Source of the DNA: an uncultured Alphaproteobacteria bacterium
GTDB taxonomy: Bacteria; Pseudomonadota; Alphaproteobacteria; Rs-D84
Assembly: GCA_949082785.1 (NCBI GenBank)
Contig: CARVLU010000001.1
Span: 95,455-159,454 of the forward strand
Direction: 5' to 3'
Length of the DNA stretch: 64,000 nt
This document shows, one piece after another, positions 16,138 through 23,685 of the stretch. Numbering within the stretch: the first letter of the stretch is position 1; each line of letters begins with the position of its first letter. The notes beneath the pieces are model-generated. The model searched no databases. It had not been told where the DNA came from and worked only from the letters and a program-made list of their open reading frames with translations. The position numbers and the translations under genes were made by a program.

Positions 16138-17289
16138 ATGCAAATATCCAGAAGAAGTCTTTTGAAAGTTACGGGATTGGGGGTACTGGTTATCGGTTTA
16201 CTGCCCCGCGTTGCCGTGGCGGCACGAAATTCATTGAAATCTATGCGAACGGGTTTGCAACCCGGGAATAAAACGCGTTTGGTTATTGAAACGGCGAACC
16301 GGCCGTCGTACACATTATCATATCCGGAAAACAAATTGATAGTAAGCATCGCCAACACCGCAGCCAACGCATCGGTAAAACCGACATTGGCAGGTGGGGG
16401 ATTGATTAAATCCATTACCCAGGCCCAGGTTGGTGACCGTCTGCAAATCACCGCGCATTTGACACGGTCCATCAATACTATCCCAAAGGGACAGATTATG
16501 ATTCTGGAACCCAATGGCGATACCGATTACCGGTTGGTGCTGGATTTTGCGGCGGGCGCGCCCATCACGGTGTCCAGTGGTCATTCCACATCGGAAACAG
16601 CGGCCCCGGCCCAGAAACGTATTATTGTCATCGACGCCGGCCACGGGGGCAAGGATCCGGGCTGCATAGGCAAGGGCGGAACCAAGGAAAAAACGGTCGT
16701 TTTGTCTGTAGCCAAGAAGTTAAAGGCCAAACTGGACGCCGCCGGGTTCAAGACTTATTTAACGCGCAGCACGGACGTTTATTTGAAATTGGCTGAACGC
16801 GCCCAGATTGCCGAACGGCGCAAGGCTGATTTGTTCCTGTCACTGCATGCGAACGCGAACCCCAGCCGCGCGATGAAGGGATTTTCGATTTACACCCTGT
16901 CGGAAAAGGCATCGGACGAAGAAGCCCGCAAACTGGCCGAGGCTGAAAATGCCGCCGACAAAATCGACGTCGCCGGATTTACCAATTTTGAAAAGGAAAT
17001 TCGTGTGGCCCTGTCTGCATTACAACAGCATGCGGTTGCCGAAATGTCCGAAGAATATGCGACCGGTTGCACGAAATCTTTGCGTAATGCCAACATTACA
17101 CAGCAACCCGGCCCCGGCGTGCGCCATGCACCGTTTGCGGTATTGCGGTCAACTGTGCCGGGGGCATTGTTGGAATTGGGGCATTTGTCGAACGCCGCCG
17201 AAGAAAAATTACTGGCAACCGACGCCCATCAAAACAAATTGGTTGCGGCCATTGTTAAATCTGTCCGCGCATACAATTTTGATGTTTGA
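16138..17289 (+). CDS. amiC: N-acetylmuramoyl-L-alanine amidase (AmiC type, Tat signal)
   Basis: The 383 residues open with a twin-arginine signal (SRRSLLKVTGLGVLVIGLLP). An AMIN domain follows (about 35-145), which targets the septum, then an Amidase_3 zinc domain (about 160-380). Visible zinc ligands and catalytic residues are His of DAGHGGKDPG, Glu of TKEKTVVL, His of LSLHANA and Glu of ALLELGHLSN. The enzyme removes stem peptides from peptidoglycan and separates daughter cells. The TTG at 16120 gives a longer frame, but the ATG at 16138 fits the promoter spacing and puts the RR motif at the N-terminus. It is one of three different peptidoglycan hydrolases within 3.4 kb. Confidence 0.92.
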   Translation: MQISRRSLLKVTGLGVLVIGLLPRVAVAARNSLKSMRTGLQPGNKTRLVIETANRPSYTLSYPENKLIVSIANTAANASVKPTLAGGGLIKSITQAQVGDRLQITAHLTRSINTIPKGQIMILEPNGDTDYRLVLDFAAGAPITVSSGHSTSETAAPAQKRIIVIDAGHGGKDPGCIGKGGTKEKTVVLSVAKKLKAKLDAAGFKTYLTRSTDVYLKLAERAQIAERRKADLFLSLHANANPSRAMKGFSIYTLSEKASDEEARKLAEAENAADKIDVAGFTNFEKEIRVALSALQQHAVAEMSEEYATGCTKSLRNANITQQPGPGVRHAPFAVLRSTVPGALLELGHLSNAAEEKLLATDAHQNKLVAAIVKSVRAYNFDV

Positions 17290-17318
17290 TGATAATTACC
17301 ACCCCGACTGTGTAAGAT

Positions 17319-17861
17319 TTATGGTCTGATTCCGCTGTAATCCGCATTATGGTACAATCGCCATTCCGCATCCCGTCGGGCATCTAAGACGCCCCGATTT
17401 CTGAACGCTTTCCATGCACTTTCAAGTGTGGGATAGGTTATGCTGTTATACTTCGGATTATTTAAGTATTTGCGAATGGTGGATTGATACAATCCGCGAT
17501 GGGCGTTTGACGGGGCCGCGGAACCGGGGCCAATATTAAACACCAACGTAACCAACGCATCATATTCATGTTGCTGCATTAATACCAAAACATCATAATC
17601 AATCTGTTTTACAATCGTGTCATATGTGGCTGTTAAATCTTGGTGTAATAATTGGGTTGCCTGGGGTTCGTTTAAACCATTGCGAAAATTTTCACCACGT
17701 TTAATCAAATGCCCGTACCCAATTGTGGCCCCCGCGGGCAACGGGGTATTTTCGGCGACCGGCCGGCCGGTCGCATCATCATATATAACATGTTTGCCAT
17801 TGACGATGACGCGTCCTTCTAATTTTTTTAAAAATTCGATTCCTTTTGCACTCATTTTCAT
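17319..17861 (-). CDS. GH24 lysozyme (phage-type endolysin fold)
   Basis: The 180 residues from ATG 17861 match the T4/P21-lysozyme fold. The catalytic Glu is in FLKKLEG near the N-terminus, followed by YDDATGRP, then the T-x-GYGH motif (ATIGYGHLI) and a C-terminal helical lobe with the NIGPGS loop. No signal peptide or SAR helix is visible, so export would need a holin or another route, or the protein acts at lysis. The frame extends to 18011 but crosses the leader hairpins, so 17861 is preferred. It is convergent with the amidase gene, with 29 bp between stops and no clear terminator. Expression is probably controlled through the two leader hairpins upstream. Confidence 0.88.
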   Translation of the reverse strand: MKMSAKGIEFLKKLEGRVIVNGKHVIYDDATGRPVAENTPLPAGATIGYGHLIKRGENFRNGLNEPQATQLLHQDLTATYDTIVKQIDYDVLVLMQQHEYDALVTLVFNIGPGSAAPSNAHRGLYQSTIRKYLNNPKYNSITYPTLESAWKAFRNRGVLDARRDAEWRLYHNADYSGIRP

Positions 17862-17883
17862 GGTCGTATCCTGGTTGATAAAT

Positions 17884-17974
17884 GAAAAAAATCCCGCGGG
17901 GCGGGATAATAAAAAAACGAACTGGATGTTCTGTTCGCGACCGTTATTATACCATAAATTCGGCAATAACGCAA
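17884..17974 (-). promoter_or_regulatory. Promoter and two tandem leader terminators of the GH24 lysozyme gene
   Basis: Leftward: TTGCGT (17969-17974), 17-bp spacer, TATAAT (17946-17951). The leader then forms CGAAC...GTTCG (17918-17937) followed by seven T's, and 10 nt further on ATCCCGC-ccc-GCGGGAT (17891-17907) followed by TTTTTT. The ATG comes 22 nt later. Two intrinsic-terminator-like hairpins between promoter and start suggest attenuation, or a short sRNA with read-through to the lysozyme. Confidence 0.65.
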
Positions 17975-18020
17975 GGAAATGACACCAAAATCCCCCGTAA
18001 AACCGGGACAAATCTTTTTA

Positions 18021-18049
18021 TTGACATCAATATTTCGGGTATTTATTCT
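18021..18049 (+). promoter_or_regulatory. Promoter of the 192-residue orphan gene
   Basis: Consensus-like TTGACA (18021-18026), 17-bp spacer, TATTCT (18044-18049); the ATG is 21 bp downstream with AAGGA in between. Confidence 0.75.
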
Positions 18050-18070
18050 GTTACCCAAAAGGATAATATA

Positions 18071-18649
18071 ATGGATATAAAAAAATTCAAAGTTATTGCC
18101 TATGTCTTGTACAGACGGATGCAGGGCTATAAATTATTAAGAAATGCCCCAGGTACCCCGTGGACATCGGTTAAAATGATGAAATATAGACACTGGTTGG
18201 CATACGACCAAATGGATATTTATAACGACTATTGGGTTTTGTCTGCTGATTTTTCTGCCCCAAAAAAACAAGAAAAAAAAGAATGGGTGTTTTGTACTCG
18301 TTATGCTTTCTATGACGAAGCAACGTCAAAAATTAATTATCATAAAGACATGAGATATTATAGAATGAAGCCAGAACCTGTCAAAGTAGCCTTTAAAAAT
18401 CTTATAGATTCTGATGTTTTGATGGCGCGCAATTTGGATTATATTAAAAAAGTTGTGCAAAGGAAAATAACGGATAAGCTTGTGTTTTTCTTATTCTTCC
18501 CGCTTGGCACTGAACGGGTTGTAACAGATATAACATATGGCGATATTGCACACAAAAAATTCCGTGAAAAATATTATGAAGATGCAGAAGCCAGACGCAA
18601 GAATTATCCGTTCTTTTTAAAAACGCTGTATCGTAATTTAAGCCGTTAA
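18071..18649 (+). CDS. Hypothetical protein, AT-rich orphan, 192 residues
   Basis: I do not recognise this protein. It is rich in Lys, Tyr and Phe with a hydrophobic run (LVFFLFFPLG) about residue 148, is basic overall, and has no signal peptide. Its base composition is clearly more AT-rich than every neighbour (AAA, AAT and TAT codons dominate), a sign of recent acquisition. I chose the ATG at 18071 for the AAGGA 8 nt upstream and the strong promoter at 18021. The gene has its own terminator and stands beside the tRNA-Ser-associated elements, a usual place for imported DNA. Confidence 0.75.
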   Translation: MDIKKFKVIAYVLYRRMQGYKLLRNAPGTPWTSVKMMKYRHWLAYDQMDIYNDYWVLSADFSAPKKQEKKEWVFCTRYAFYDEATSKINYHKDMRYYRMKPEPVKVAFKNLIDSDVLMARNLDYIKKVVQRKITDKLVFFLFFPLGTERVVTDITYGDIAHKKFREKYYEDAEARRKNYPFFLKTLYRNLSR

Positions 18650-18659
18650 GAACGAAAAT

Positions 18660-18686
18660 AAAACCACCCATTCGGGTGGTTTTAAG
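18660..18686 (+). terminator. Intrinsic terminator
   Basis: AACCACCC-attc-GGGTGGTT (18662-18681) followed by TTAAGATTTT, ending the orphan gene. Confidence 0.75.
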
Positions 18687-18697
18687 ATTTTAATTCC

Positions 18698-18871
18698 TGG
18701 CGGAGACGAATTCCTGTCCTCGACAAACAATAACAAAAATCACAAAAAACTCTGATTAACCACATCCGTTTTTTGGATTTTTGTAATATTGTTCGTTCTC
18801 GTATTCGTGCACGCCCGATGATATCGGTCATGCACGTATCCCTTCGTCCCGCCATACGGCGGGTGAATTTC
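18698..18871 (-). mobile_element. Second tandem tRNA-end-associated element at tRNA-Ser (174 bp)
   Basis: Read leftward, this unit starts GAAATTCACCCGCC directly after a tRNA-like 3' end (18872-18891) and itself ends in GTCTCCGCCA with TTCGTCTCCGCCA matching the tRNA-Ser end (18698-18710, 13 bp). The interior is AT-rich and has no ORF of note. It shares its first 14 bases with the element next to the tRNA but not the conserved core, so it is probably a diverged or different insertion. Confidence 0.55.
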
Positions 18872-19050
18872 TGGCGGAGACGAAGGGATTCCCTGGGCGC
18901 GGGGCGCCGGCGGGGCATTCGTGACGGCTCGACTGCATTTTATTTGTCTCGCCTACTCATTGTCGAACCCTTGGGTTCTCATGACACCATGTCCGCCAAA
19001 AATTAACCCGCCACAGGGCGGGTGAATTTCTGGCGGAGACGAAGGGATTC
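18872..19050 (-). mobile_element. tRNA-Ser 3'-end-associated element with conserved core
   Basis: Direct repeats of 34 bp (18858-18891 and 19017-19050) contain the tRNA-Ser 3' end through CCA plus 14 bp beyond. Between them, read leftward, are a hairpin ACCCGCC-ctgt-GGCGGGT with TAATTTTT, a GAACCC/GGGTTC hairpin, and a 37-bp core at 18920-18956 ending GTCGAGCCGTCACG. The core is 32/37 identical to one after tRNA-Gly (43853-43889). Relative to the tRNA, the copied end lacks exactly TTCG of the T-loop (GGGAATCCC instead of GGGTTCGAATCCC), and the same deletion occurs at tRNA-Gly. Confidence 0.75.
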
Positions 19051-19120
19051 GAACCCTTGATACCGTTGCCGGTATACACGATTTCGAGTCGCGCGCATTC
19101 GACCACTCTGCCACGTCTCC
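19031..19120 (-). tRNA. tRNA-Ser(CGA)
   Basis: The 90-nt tRNA with encoded CCA has acceptor GGAGACG/CGTCTCC, D-arm GCAGAGTGGTCGAATGC, anticodon arm CGCGA-CTCGAAA-TCGTG (anticodon CGA, reads UCG), a long class II variable arm (ATACCGGCAACGGTAT) and T-arm AAGGG-TTCGAAT-CCCTT. The long variable arm and the discriminator base G before CCA fit serine. Confidence 0.95.
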
Positions 19121-19167
19121 GATGGTGCGCATTATACAGGTTTCAATTCTTTTTGCAAGGGTTTATA

Positions 19168-19195
19168 TTGACTTTGTGCCCGGCCGCGGTAAAAT
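19168..19195 (+). promoter_or_regulatory. Promoter of atl; probable leaderless mRNA
   Basis: TTGACT (19168-19173), 16-bp spacer, TAAAAT (19190-19195). The ATG (19204) is 8 bases after the -10 with no Shine-Dalgarno sequence. Confidence 0.6.
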
Positions 19196-19203
19196 TATTC
19201 ATT

Positions 19204-19548
19204 ATGAAGACATTCAATGAACAAGTTTATGACATCGTCGCCCGCATTCCCGCCGGGCGGGTCGCCACATTCGGCCAAATTGCACGCATGATTGGGCGGC
19301 CGCGCATGGCGCGCTTTGTCGGGTACGCATCCAATAACAAGGCGTCGTGGCATTTGCCATGGCATCGTGTCGTGTTCAAGGATGGGTCGCTGTGCGGTGC
19401 CGGATTTTTCGAACAGCAATTAAAAGCCCTGCGGGAAGAGGGGGTAAAATTCACCGCCGATAAAAAAGTCATCATGGAAAAATATCAATGGGACCCGGAA
19501 CGCGACGCCACGCCAATGGACATCCGGGATTTTCCGCTGGTCTTTTAA
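19204..19548 (+). CDS. atl: Alkyltransferase-like (ATL) DNA-damage protein
   Basis: The 114 residues are a stand-alone MGMT C-domain with the winged-helix AGRVATFGQIARMIGRPRMARFVG and the active-site loop PWHRVV. Tryptophan replaces the alkyl-accepting cysteine of PCHRV, which defines ATL proteins such as E. coli YbaZ. ATLs bind O6-alkylguanine and hand it to nucleotide excision repair instead of demethylating it. I chose the ATG at 19204 (MKTFNEQ); the longer frame runs through the tRNA-Ser gene. It is convergent with mutY, with stops overlapping by 4 bp. Confidence 0.92.
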   Translation: MKTFNEQVYDIVARIPAGRVATFGQIARMIGRPRMARFVGYASNNKASWHLPWHRVVFKDGSLCGAGFFEQQLKALREEGVKFTADKKVIMEKYQWDPERDATPMDIRDFPLVF

Positions 19549-20561
19549 ATCAGTGATTTTTTCATCAGGGCCGCGGCGGCCTTTTTCATCAATGTGGACA
19601 TGGGATACCCGTCCAGCATGTTGGCATCCACAAACGTGCCATCGATGGGCACATCGTCCATTTCAATCAAACGCACATTTAAAAACAGTTTAAAGTGGGT
19701 AAAGGTATGCGTGACGGTCACGCCCGTATCAATTGCCGGGGCGTGGAACACCGGTGCACCGTCATCGGTCCAGGGCAATTCGTACAATCCCGCCAGCAAT
19801 CCGCGCCCGGTTCTGCGGCGGATAAAAAATTGGCCCCGGGAATTCTTTATCAAATATGCCGCGCCATGGCGTTCGGGGCGGGCCAATTTGGTTATGACGG
19901 GTATTTGGGCAACGCGGTCGGTTTTATGGGCGACGCAATACGCCGCAATCGGGCATTGGTCACATTGTGGCGTGCGCGGTGTGCAGACGGTCGCGCCAAA
20001 ATCCATTATGGCGGACGCATAGTCCGCGGGGTGGTGGGGGCTGGTCAATTCTGTGGCGTGGATGCGGATTTGGTTGCGAATGGAATCGACCGGTGCGTCC
20101 AATCCAAACAGCCGACATATCACGCGCACAACATTGCCATCCACGACCGTTTCGGCCCGATTAAACCCCAGGGATAAAATACTGGCCGCGGTATATGGGC
20201 CAATTCCCGGCATTTTCAACCACGCATCGCGGTCATCGGGAAAGACGCCACCGAATTCATTGGCCAAAATTATTGCGGTTTTATGTAACGACCGCGCGCG
20301 CGAATAATATCCCAATCCCTGCCACAGGTGATAAACATCGGCGATGTCCGCGGCGGCCAGGCTGGCGACATCGGGGAACCGCGCGATAAATCGATGAAAA
20401 TACGGCCCGACGGTCGCCACGGTTGTTTGCTGTAACATGATTTCCGACACCAGCACGTGATACGGGTTCGGGTGCGCGCCGCCGCGATGCCGCCAGGCCA
20501 GGTCGCGCCCATATTGCGCGAACCATTTCAATAATAAATCTGTGACGGGTGATGGGTGCAT
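19545..20561 (-). CDS. mutY: A/G-specific adenine DNA glycosylase MutY
   Basis: The product has the HhH-GPD glycosylase core (EIMLQQTTVATV with the catalytic-site Glu, LPGIGPYTA-like KMPGIGPYTAASIL hairpin, VDGNVVRV with the catalytic Asp), the 4Fe-4S loop (C-x6-CxxC-x5-C, here CTPRTPQCDQCPIAAYC) and a C-terminal NUDIX-like domain (residues about 230-339) that reads 8-oxoG. MutY removes adenine opposite 8-oxoguanine. ATG 20561 gives 338 residues; a GTG at 20585 would add eight. It is convergent with atl, another base-damage protein. Confidence 0.93.
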   Translation of the reverse strand: MHPSPVTDLLLKWFAQYGRDLAWRHRGGAHPNPYHVLVSEIMLQQTTVATVGPYFHRFIARFPDVASLAAADIADVYHLWQGLGYYSRARSLHKTAIILANEFGGVFPDDRDAWLKMPGIGPYTAASILSLGFNRAETVVDGNVVRVICRLFGLDAPVDSIRNQIRIHATELTSPHHPADYASAIMDFGATVCTPRTPQCDQCPIAAYCVAHKTDRVAQIPVITKLARPERHGAAYLIKNSRGQFFIRRRTGRGLLAGLYELPWTDDGAPVFHAPAIDTGVTVTHTFTHFKLFLNVRLIEMDDVPIDGTFVDANMLDGYPMSTLMKKAAAALMKKSLI

Positions 20562-20661
20562 ACGTGAATGATGAAAAAAGCGCACCCGAATGTCAAATAA
20601 TTTTGGGCCCAGGTGTGAGACCCTGGGCCCGGGGCGTCGAAGCTCTTTTAACGAAAGTGTG

Positions 20662-21432
20662 TTATCTTTTTTTGGTGTTTTTTGATGGCTTCTCCTGTGG
20701 TTTGGATTTAATTTTGGCCAACAGCATGTCAGCCGGCAGTTTGGCGAACGTCAAGAACCATGTCATGACATTCCATCCGGACTTGGTATTTTTCACGCGT
20801 TCCTGGACCCCGGCGGTGGTTTTCGGCGACGACACCAGAACGTCTTCGCCCGGTGTCCAGTCGGCGGGGGCGGAATACCCGAACGCGTCCGACATTTGCA
20901 GGCCGATTAAGATACGCTTTAATTCCGCAAAGTTCCGCCCCAGCGCCGCCGGGTAATACAAGATGGTGCGGATAATCCCATTTGGGTCGATGACAAAGAC
21001 CGCGCGAACCGCCATCGTGTCCGATGCCGCCGCGTGCAGCATTCCGTATTTGCGCGCCACATCCATTTTCATATCGGCAATCACCGGGAATGTGATTTCC
21101 ATGTTTTTCCAGTCACGGAACTGCACACCGGTTTGGATATCGCGCAACCACGCCAGATGCGACGTAATGGTTCCGATGGATAATCCGATGATTTCTGTGT
21201 TTAATTCGCGAAATTCCGGCACCATTGCCTGGAACGTCATGAATTCGGTGGTGCATACCGGGGTAAAATCAGACGGATGGGAAAACAAAATCACCCATTT
21301 GCCGCGATAATCGGCGGGGAAATTCACCGACCCGTTTGTTGTTTCGGCAACAAATTCCGGCGCCCGGTCCCCAATCAGTGGCATGGTTGGGGCGGATTCT
21401 TCGGCCCCGCACATGTCGAAGATGTCGTTCAT
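20662..21432 (-). CDS. Peroxiredoxin, Prx6-like (1-Cys) type
   Basis: The 256-residue thioredoxin-fold protein has the peroxidatic motif HPSDFTPVCTTE (Cys about residue 60) and the Prx6-type C-terminal extension (RIIGLSIG..., then PADWTPGEDVLVS). No second conserved resolving Cys is visible. It detoxifies peroxides in the cytoplasm. The C-terminal 40 residues are basic and Lys/Pro-rich (KIKSKPQEKPSKNTKKR), longer than typical. AAAGGAGAG precedes the ATG. With rubrerythrin it makes a second peroxide-scavenging system in the window. Confidence 0.92.
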   Translation of the reverse strand: MNDIFDMCGAEESAPTMPLIGDRAPEFVAETTNGSVNFPADYRGKWVILFSHPSDFTPVCTTEFMTFQAMVPEFRELNTEIIGLSIGTITSHLAWLRDIQTGVQFRDWKNMEITFPVIADMKMDVARKYGMLHAAASDTMAVRAVFVIDPNGIIRTILYYPAALGRNFAELKRILIGLQMSDAFGYSAPADWTPGEDVLVSSPKTTAGVQERVKNTKSGWNVMTWFLTFAKLPADMLLAKIKSKPQEKPSKNTKKR

Positions 21433-21613
21433 GATACTCTCTCCTTTGGTTCAGTCCCCCAGGGTATCATGCGCCGCGGCGCCGCGTTACAGGATTGACT
21501 TCCCATGCGGAAAACGGGGCCGATAAACTTTATTCTTGATAAAATGGCCGAAGACTATAATAATATACGGACACAGGCTTGATAAAAGGAAGAATACAAA
21601 AAGGGGAATGCAG

Positions 21614-21892
21614 ATGAAACGTTCAGATATTGTTCGGTCGATACAGGTCCAGTTTAAGCACATGCGCGCATCTGATGCCGCGGCAATGGTGGACACTGTG
21701 GTTGAACATCTGATTGAATCCGTCGCCAACGGCGACCGTATCGAAATTCGGGGATTCGGAACGTTCCAGCCGCGTATCCGCGCGTCCAAAATTGGGTACA
21801 ACCCATGCACGGGCCAACCGATGCACCTGGATGCGGGCACCACCATTTTGTTCAAGCCCAGTCGTGAATTAACAAAAAAAATGAACGGATAA
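21614..21892 (+). CDS. ihfB: IHF/HU-family DNA-bending protein (IHF beta-like)
   Basis: The 92 residues have the DNABII fold: helical N-terminus (MKRSDIVRSIQVQFKHM), the GDRIEIRGFGTFQPR signature and the proline-tipped arm (YNPCTGQPMHLDAGTTILFKPS). MxRSDIV-type openings are usual for IHF beta. I chose ATG 21614, with AGGGG 7 nt upstream; 21608 is possible. It ends 5 bp before accDA, so the two are co-transcribed. HU cannot be formally excluded. Confidence 0.85.
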   Translation: MKRSDIVRSIQVQFKHMRASDAAAMVDTVVEHLIESVANGDRIEIRGFGTFQPRIRASKIGYNPCTGQPMHLDAGTTILFKPSRELTKKMNG

Positions 21893-21897
21893 AAGAC

Positions 21898-23640
21898 ATG
21901 TTGTTTGGTAAAAAATCTGGAATCAAAAACCGTAACCGTGACAGATACGACCGCGTGCGTCGTCTGATGTGGATTAAATGTGAATCCTGTGGGCGGCTGG
22001 TTTATTACAAAGATTACAAAGACAATCACTATATTTGCCCGCGTTGCAACCGCGCCTTTATCATGACACCGAAACAGCGGTTCGACCTGTTGTTCGACAA
22101 CAACACGTGGGAACGCATCACGTTGCCGACGGTGACCGACGATCCGTTGAACTTTGTTGACCGCGTCGCGTACAAAGACCGTTTGGCCGATGCGCGCAAC
22201 GATACCGGTTACAGCGATGCCATCACCACCGCCGACGGCACCATTGGCGGCATTGCAACAACGGTTTGCGTATTGAATGGGGATTTCATGATGGGGTCCA
22301 TGGGACGCGCGGCGGGCGACTGCATCGTGGCCAGCATGGAACACGCCATCGAAAAGCGTCAGCCGTTTATCATGGTCACGTCCAGTGGTGGCGCCCGGAT
22401 GCAGGAAAACATCTTGTCATTGATGCAGATGGCCCGGACAACCGTTGCGGTGAATAAATTGCATGCCAACGGTATCCCGTATATCGTTTTGCTGACCGAC
22501 CCGACATTCGGGGGCGTGACCGCATCATTCGCGATGCTGGGGGATATCCATATCGCCGAAGCCGGTGCCCGCATTGGTTTTGCCGGCCGCCGCGTTATCG
22601 AACAAAACATTCGCGAAAAATTGCCGTCCAATTTCCAAACCGCAGATTACCTGTATGAACACGGGATGGTTGACATGGTTGTTCCCCGCGCGGAATTAAA
22701 GGGGAAATTGGAAAAAATCTTGGCCGTATTGACCAAGCAACCACGCGAACCGAAAACAATTTCCGTGACCACGCCCGAATTTGACGCGTCCAAGAAAATC
22801 CGCGGCATGGGCGAAACCGAAGCATATGACAAAGTATTGCTGGCGCGTCATGAAAACCGCCCACATTTCTTGGATTATGTAAATGGCATTGTCGAAGATT
22901 GGACATATCTGGCGGGCGACCGCACATTCGCCGAAGACCCCGCCATGGGCAGTGGGATTGGTTTTTGGCGCGGCATTCCGGCCGTCATCATCGGCCAGGA
23001 ACAGGGCCGCACCATCGAAACCCGTCAAAAACATCGCTTTGGCATGGCCAACCCCGACGGTTACCGCAAGGCCCAGCGTATGATGCGTCTGGCGGAAAAG
23101 TTTGGGCTGCCGATTATTTCGCTGTTTGATACGGCGGGCGCTTTTGCCGGCCGCGAAGGCGAAGAACGTGGCCAGTCCCAGGCCGTCGCCGAATCCATTT
23201 CGGTTGGTCTGTCGGTCAAAACACCGTACATCGCCGTCAACGTGGGCCAGGGTGGTTCCGGCGGGGCGATTGCCATTGGTACCGGCGACCGCGTGCTGAT
23301 GCTGGAAAATGCGATTTATTCGGTGATTGCGCCGGAATCCTGTGCCAGTATTTTGTGGAAAGATAACAAGTTCAAGGCGACCGCCGCCCAGGCAATGAAA
23401 CTGACGGCGCGCGACATGGCGTCTTTGAACGTTATTGATAAAATTATCGAAGAACCGGCGGGCGGCGCCCACACCGATTGGCAGACGACAATGCAGTTGC
23501 TGTCGGTGGCGGTTGCGGACCAGATTCAGGAACTGGCCGAAATCCCGCGCGAAGAATTGCCGGCACGCCGTGCGGATAAATTCATCGCCATGACACGTGA
23601 CGTTGAAATTTACCAACCGGAACACAAAACCGAACAGTAA
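21898..23640 (+). CDS. accDA: Fused acetyl-CoA carboxylase carboxyltransferase (AccD-AccA)
   Basis: One 580-residue chain holds both carboxyltransferase halves. Residues about 1-285 are AccD, with the zinc ribbon CESC...CPRC at 28-50 and VTSSGGARMQENILSLMQM. Residues about 290-580 are AccA, with RTIETRQKHRFGMANPDGYRKA and GQGGSGGAIAIG. The complex moves carboxyl from carboxybiotin to acetyl-CoA, giving malonyl-CoA for fatty acid synthesis. Nearly all proteobacteria encode AccA and AccD separately; here the junction (about KQPREPKTI) has no stop or restart. It is co-transcribed with ihfB and ends at a perfect terminator. No accB or accC is nearby. Confidence 0.93.
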   Translation: MLFGKKSGIKNRNRDRYDRVRRLMWIKCESCGRLVYYKDYKDNHYICPRCNRAFIMTPKQRFDLLFDNNTWERITLPTVTDDPLNFVDRVAYKDRLADARNDTGYSDAITTADGTIGGIATTVCVLNGDFMMGSMGRAAGDCIVASMEHAIEKRQPFIMVTSSGGARMQENILSLMQMARTTVAVNKLHANGIPYIVLLTDPTFGGVTASFAMLGDIHIAEAGARIGFAGRRVIEQNIREKLPSNFQTADYLYEHGMVDMVVPRAELKGKLEKILAVLTKQPREPKTISVTTPEFDASKKIRGMGETEAYDKVLLARHENRPHFLDYVNGIVEDWTYLAGDRTFAEDPAMGSGIGFWRGIPAVIIGQEQGRTIETRQKHRFGMANPDGYRKAQRMMRLAEKFGLPIISLFDTAGAFAGREGEERGQSQAVAESISVGLSVKTPYIAVNVGQGGSGGAIAIGTGDRVLMLENAIYSVIAPESCASILWKDNKFKATAAQAMKLTARDMASLNVIDKIIEEPAGGAHTDWQTTMQLLSVAVADQIQELAEIPREELPARRADKFIAMTRDVEIYQPEHKTEQ

Positions 23641-23642
23641 GA

Positions 23643-23672
23643 AAAATCCCGCCAACCGGCGGGATTTTTTAA
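23643..23672 (+). terminator. Intrinsic terminator after accDA
   Basis: ATCCCGCC-aacc-GGCGGGAT then six T's; the A-run on the other side lets it serve the convergent gene as well. Confidence 0.9.
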
Positions 23673-23685
23673 TCATTAAAACAGA

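Noticed and set aside
19057..19203. Upstream extension of the ATL gene
   Set aside because: It would translate through tRNA-Ser; the family alignment begins at MKTFNEQ.
20605..20640. GGGCCCAGG...CCTGGGCCC palindrome between mutY and the peroxiredoxin gene
   Set aside because: It looks like a hairpin terminator for the leftward peroxiredoxin transcript but has no T-run, so I did not call it.
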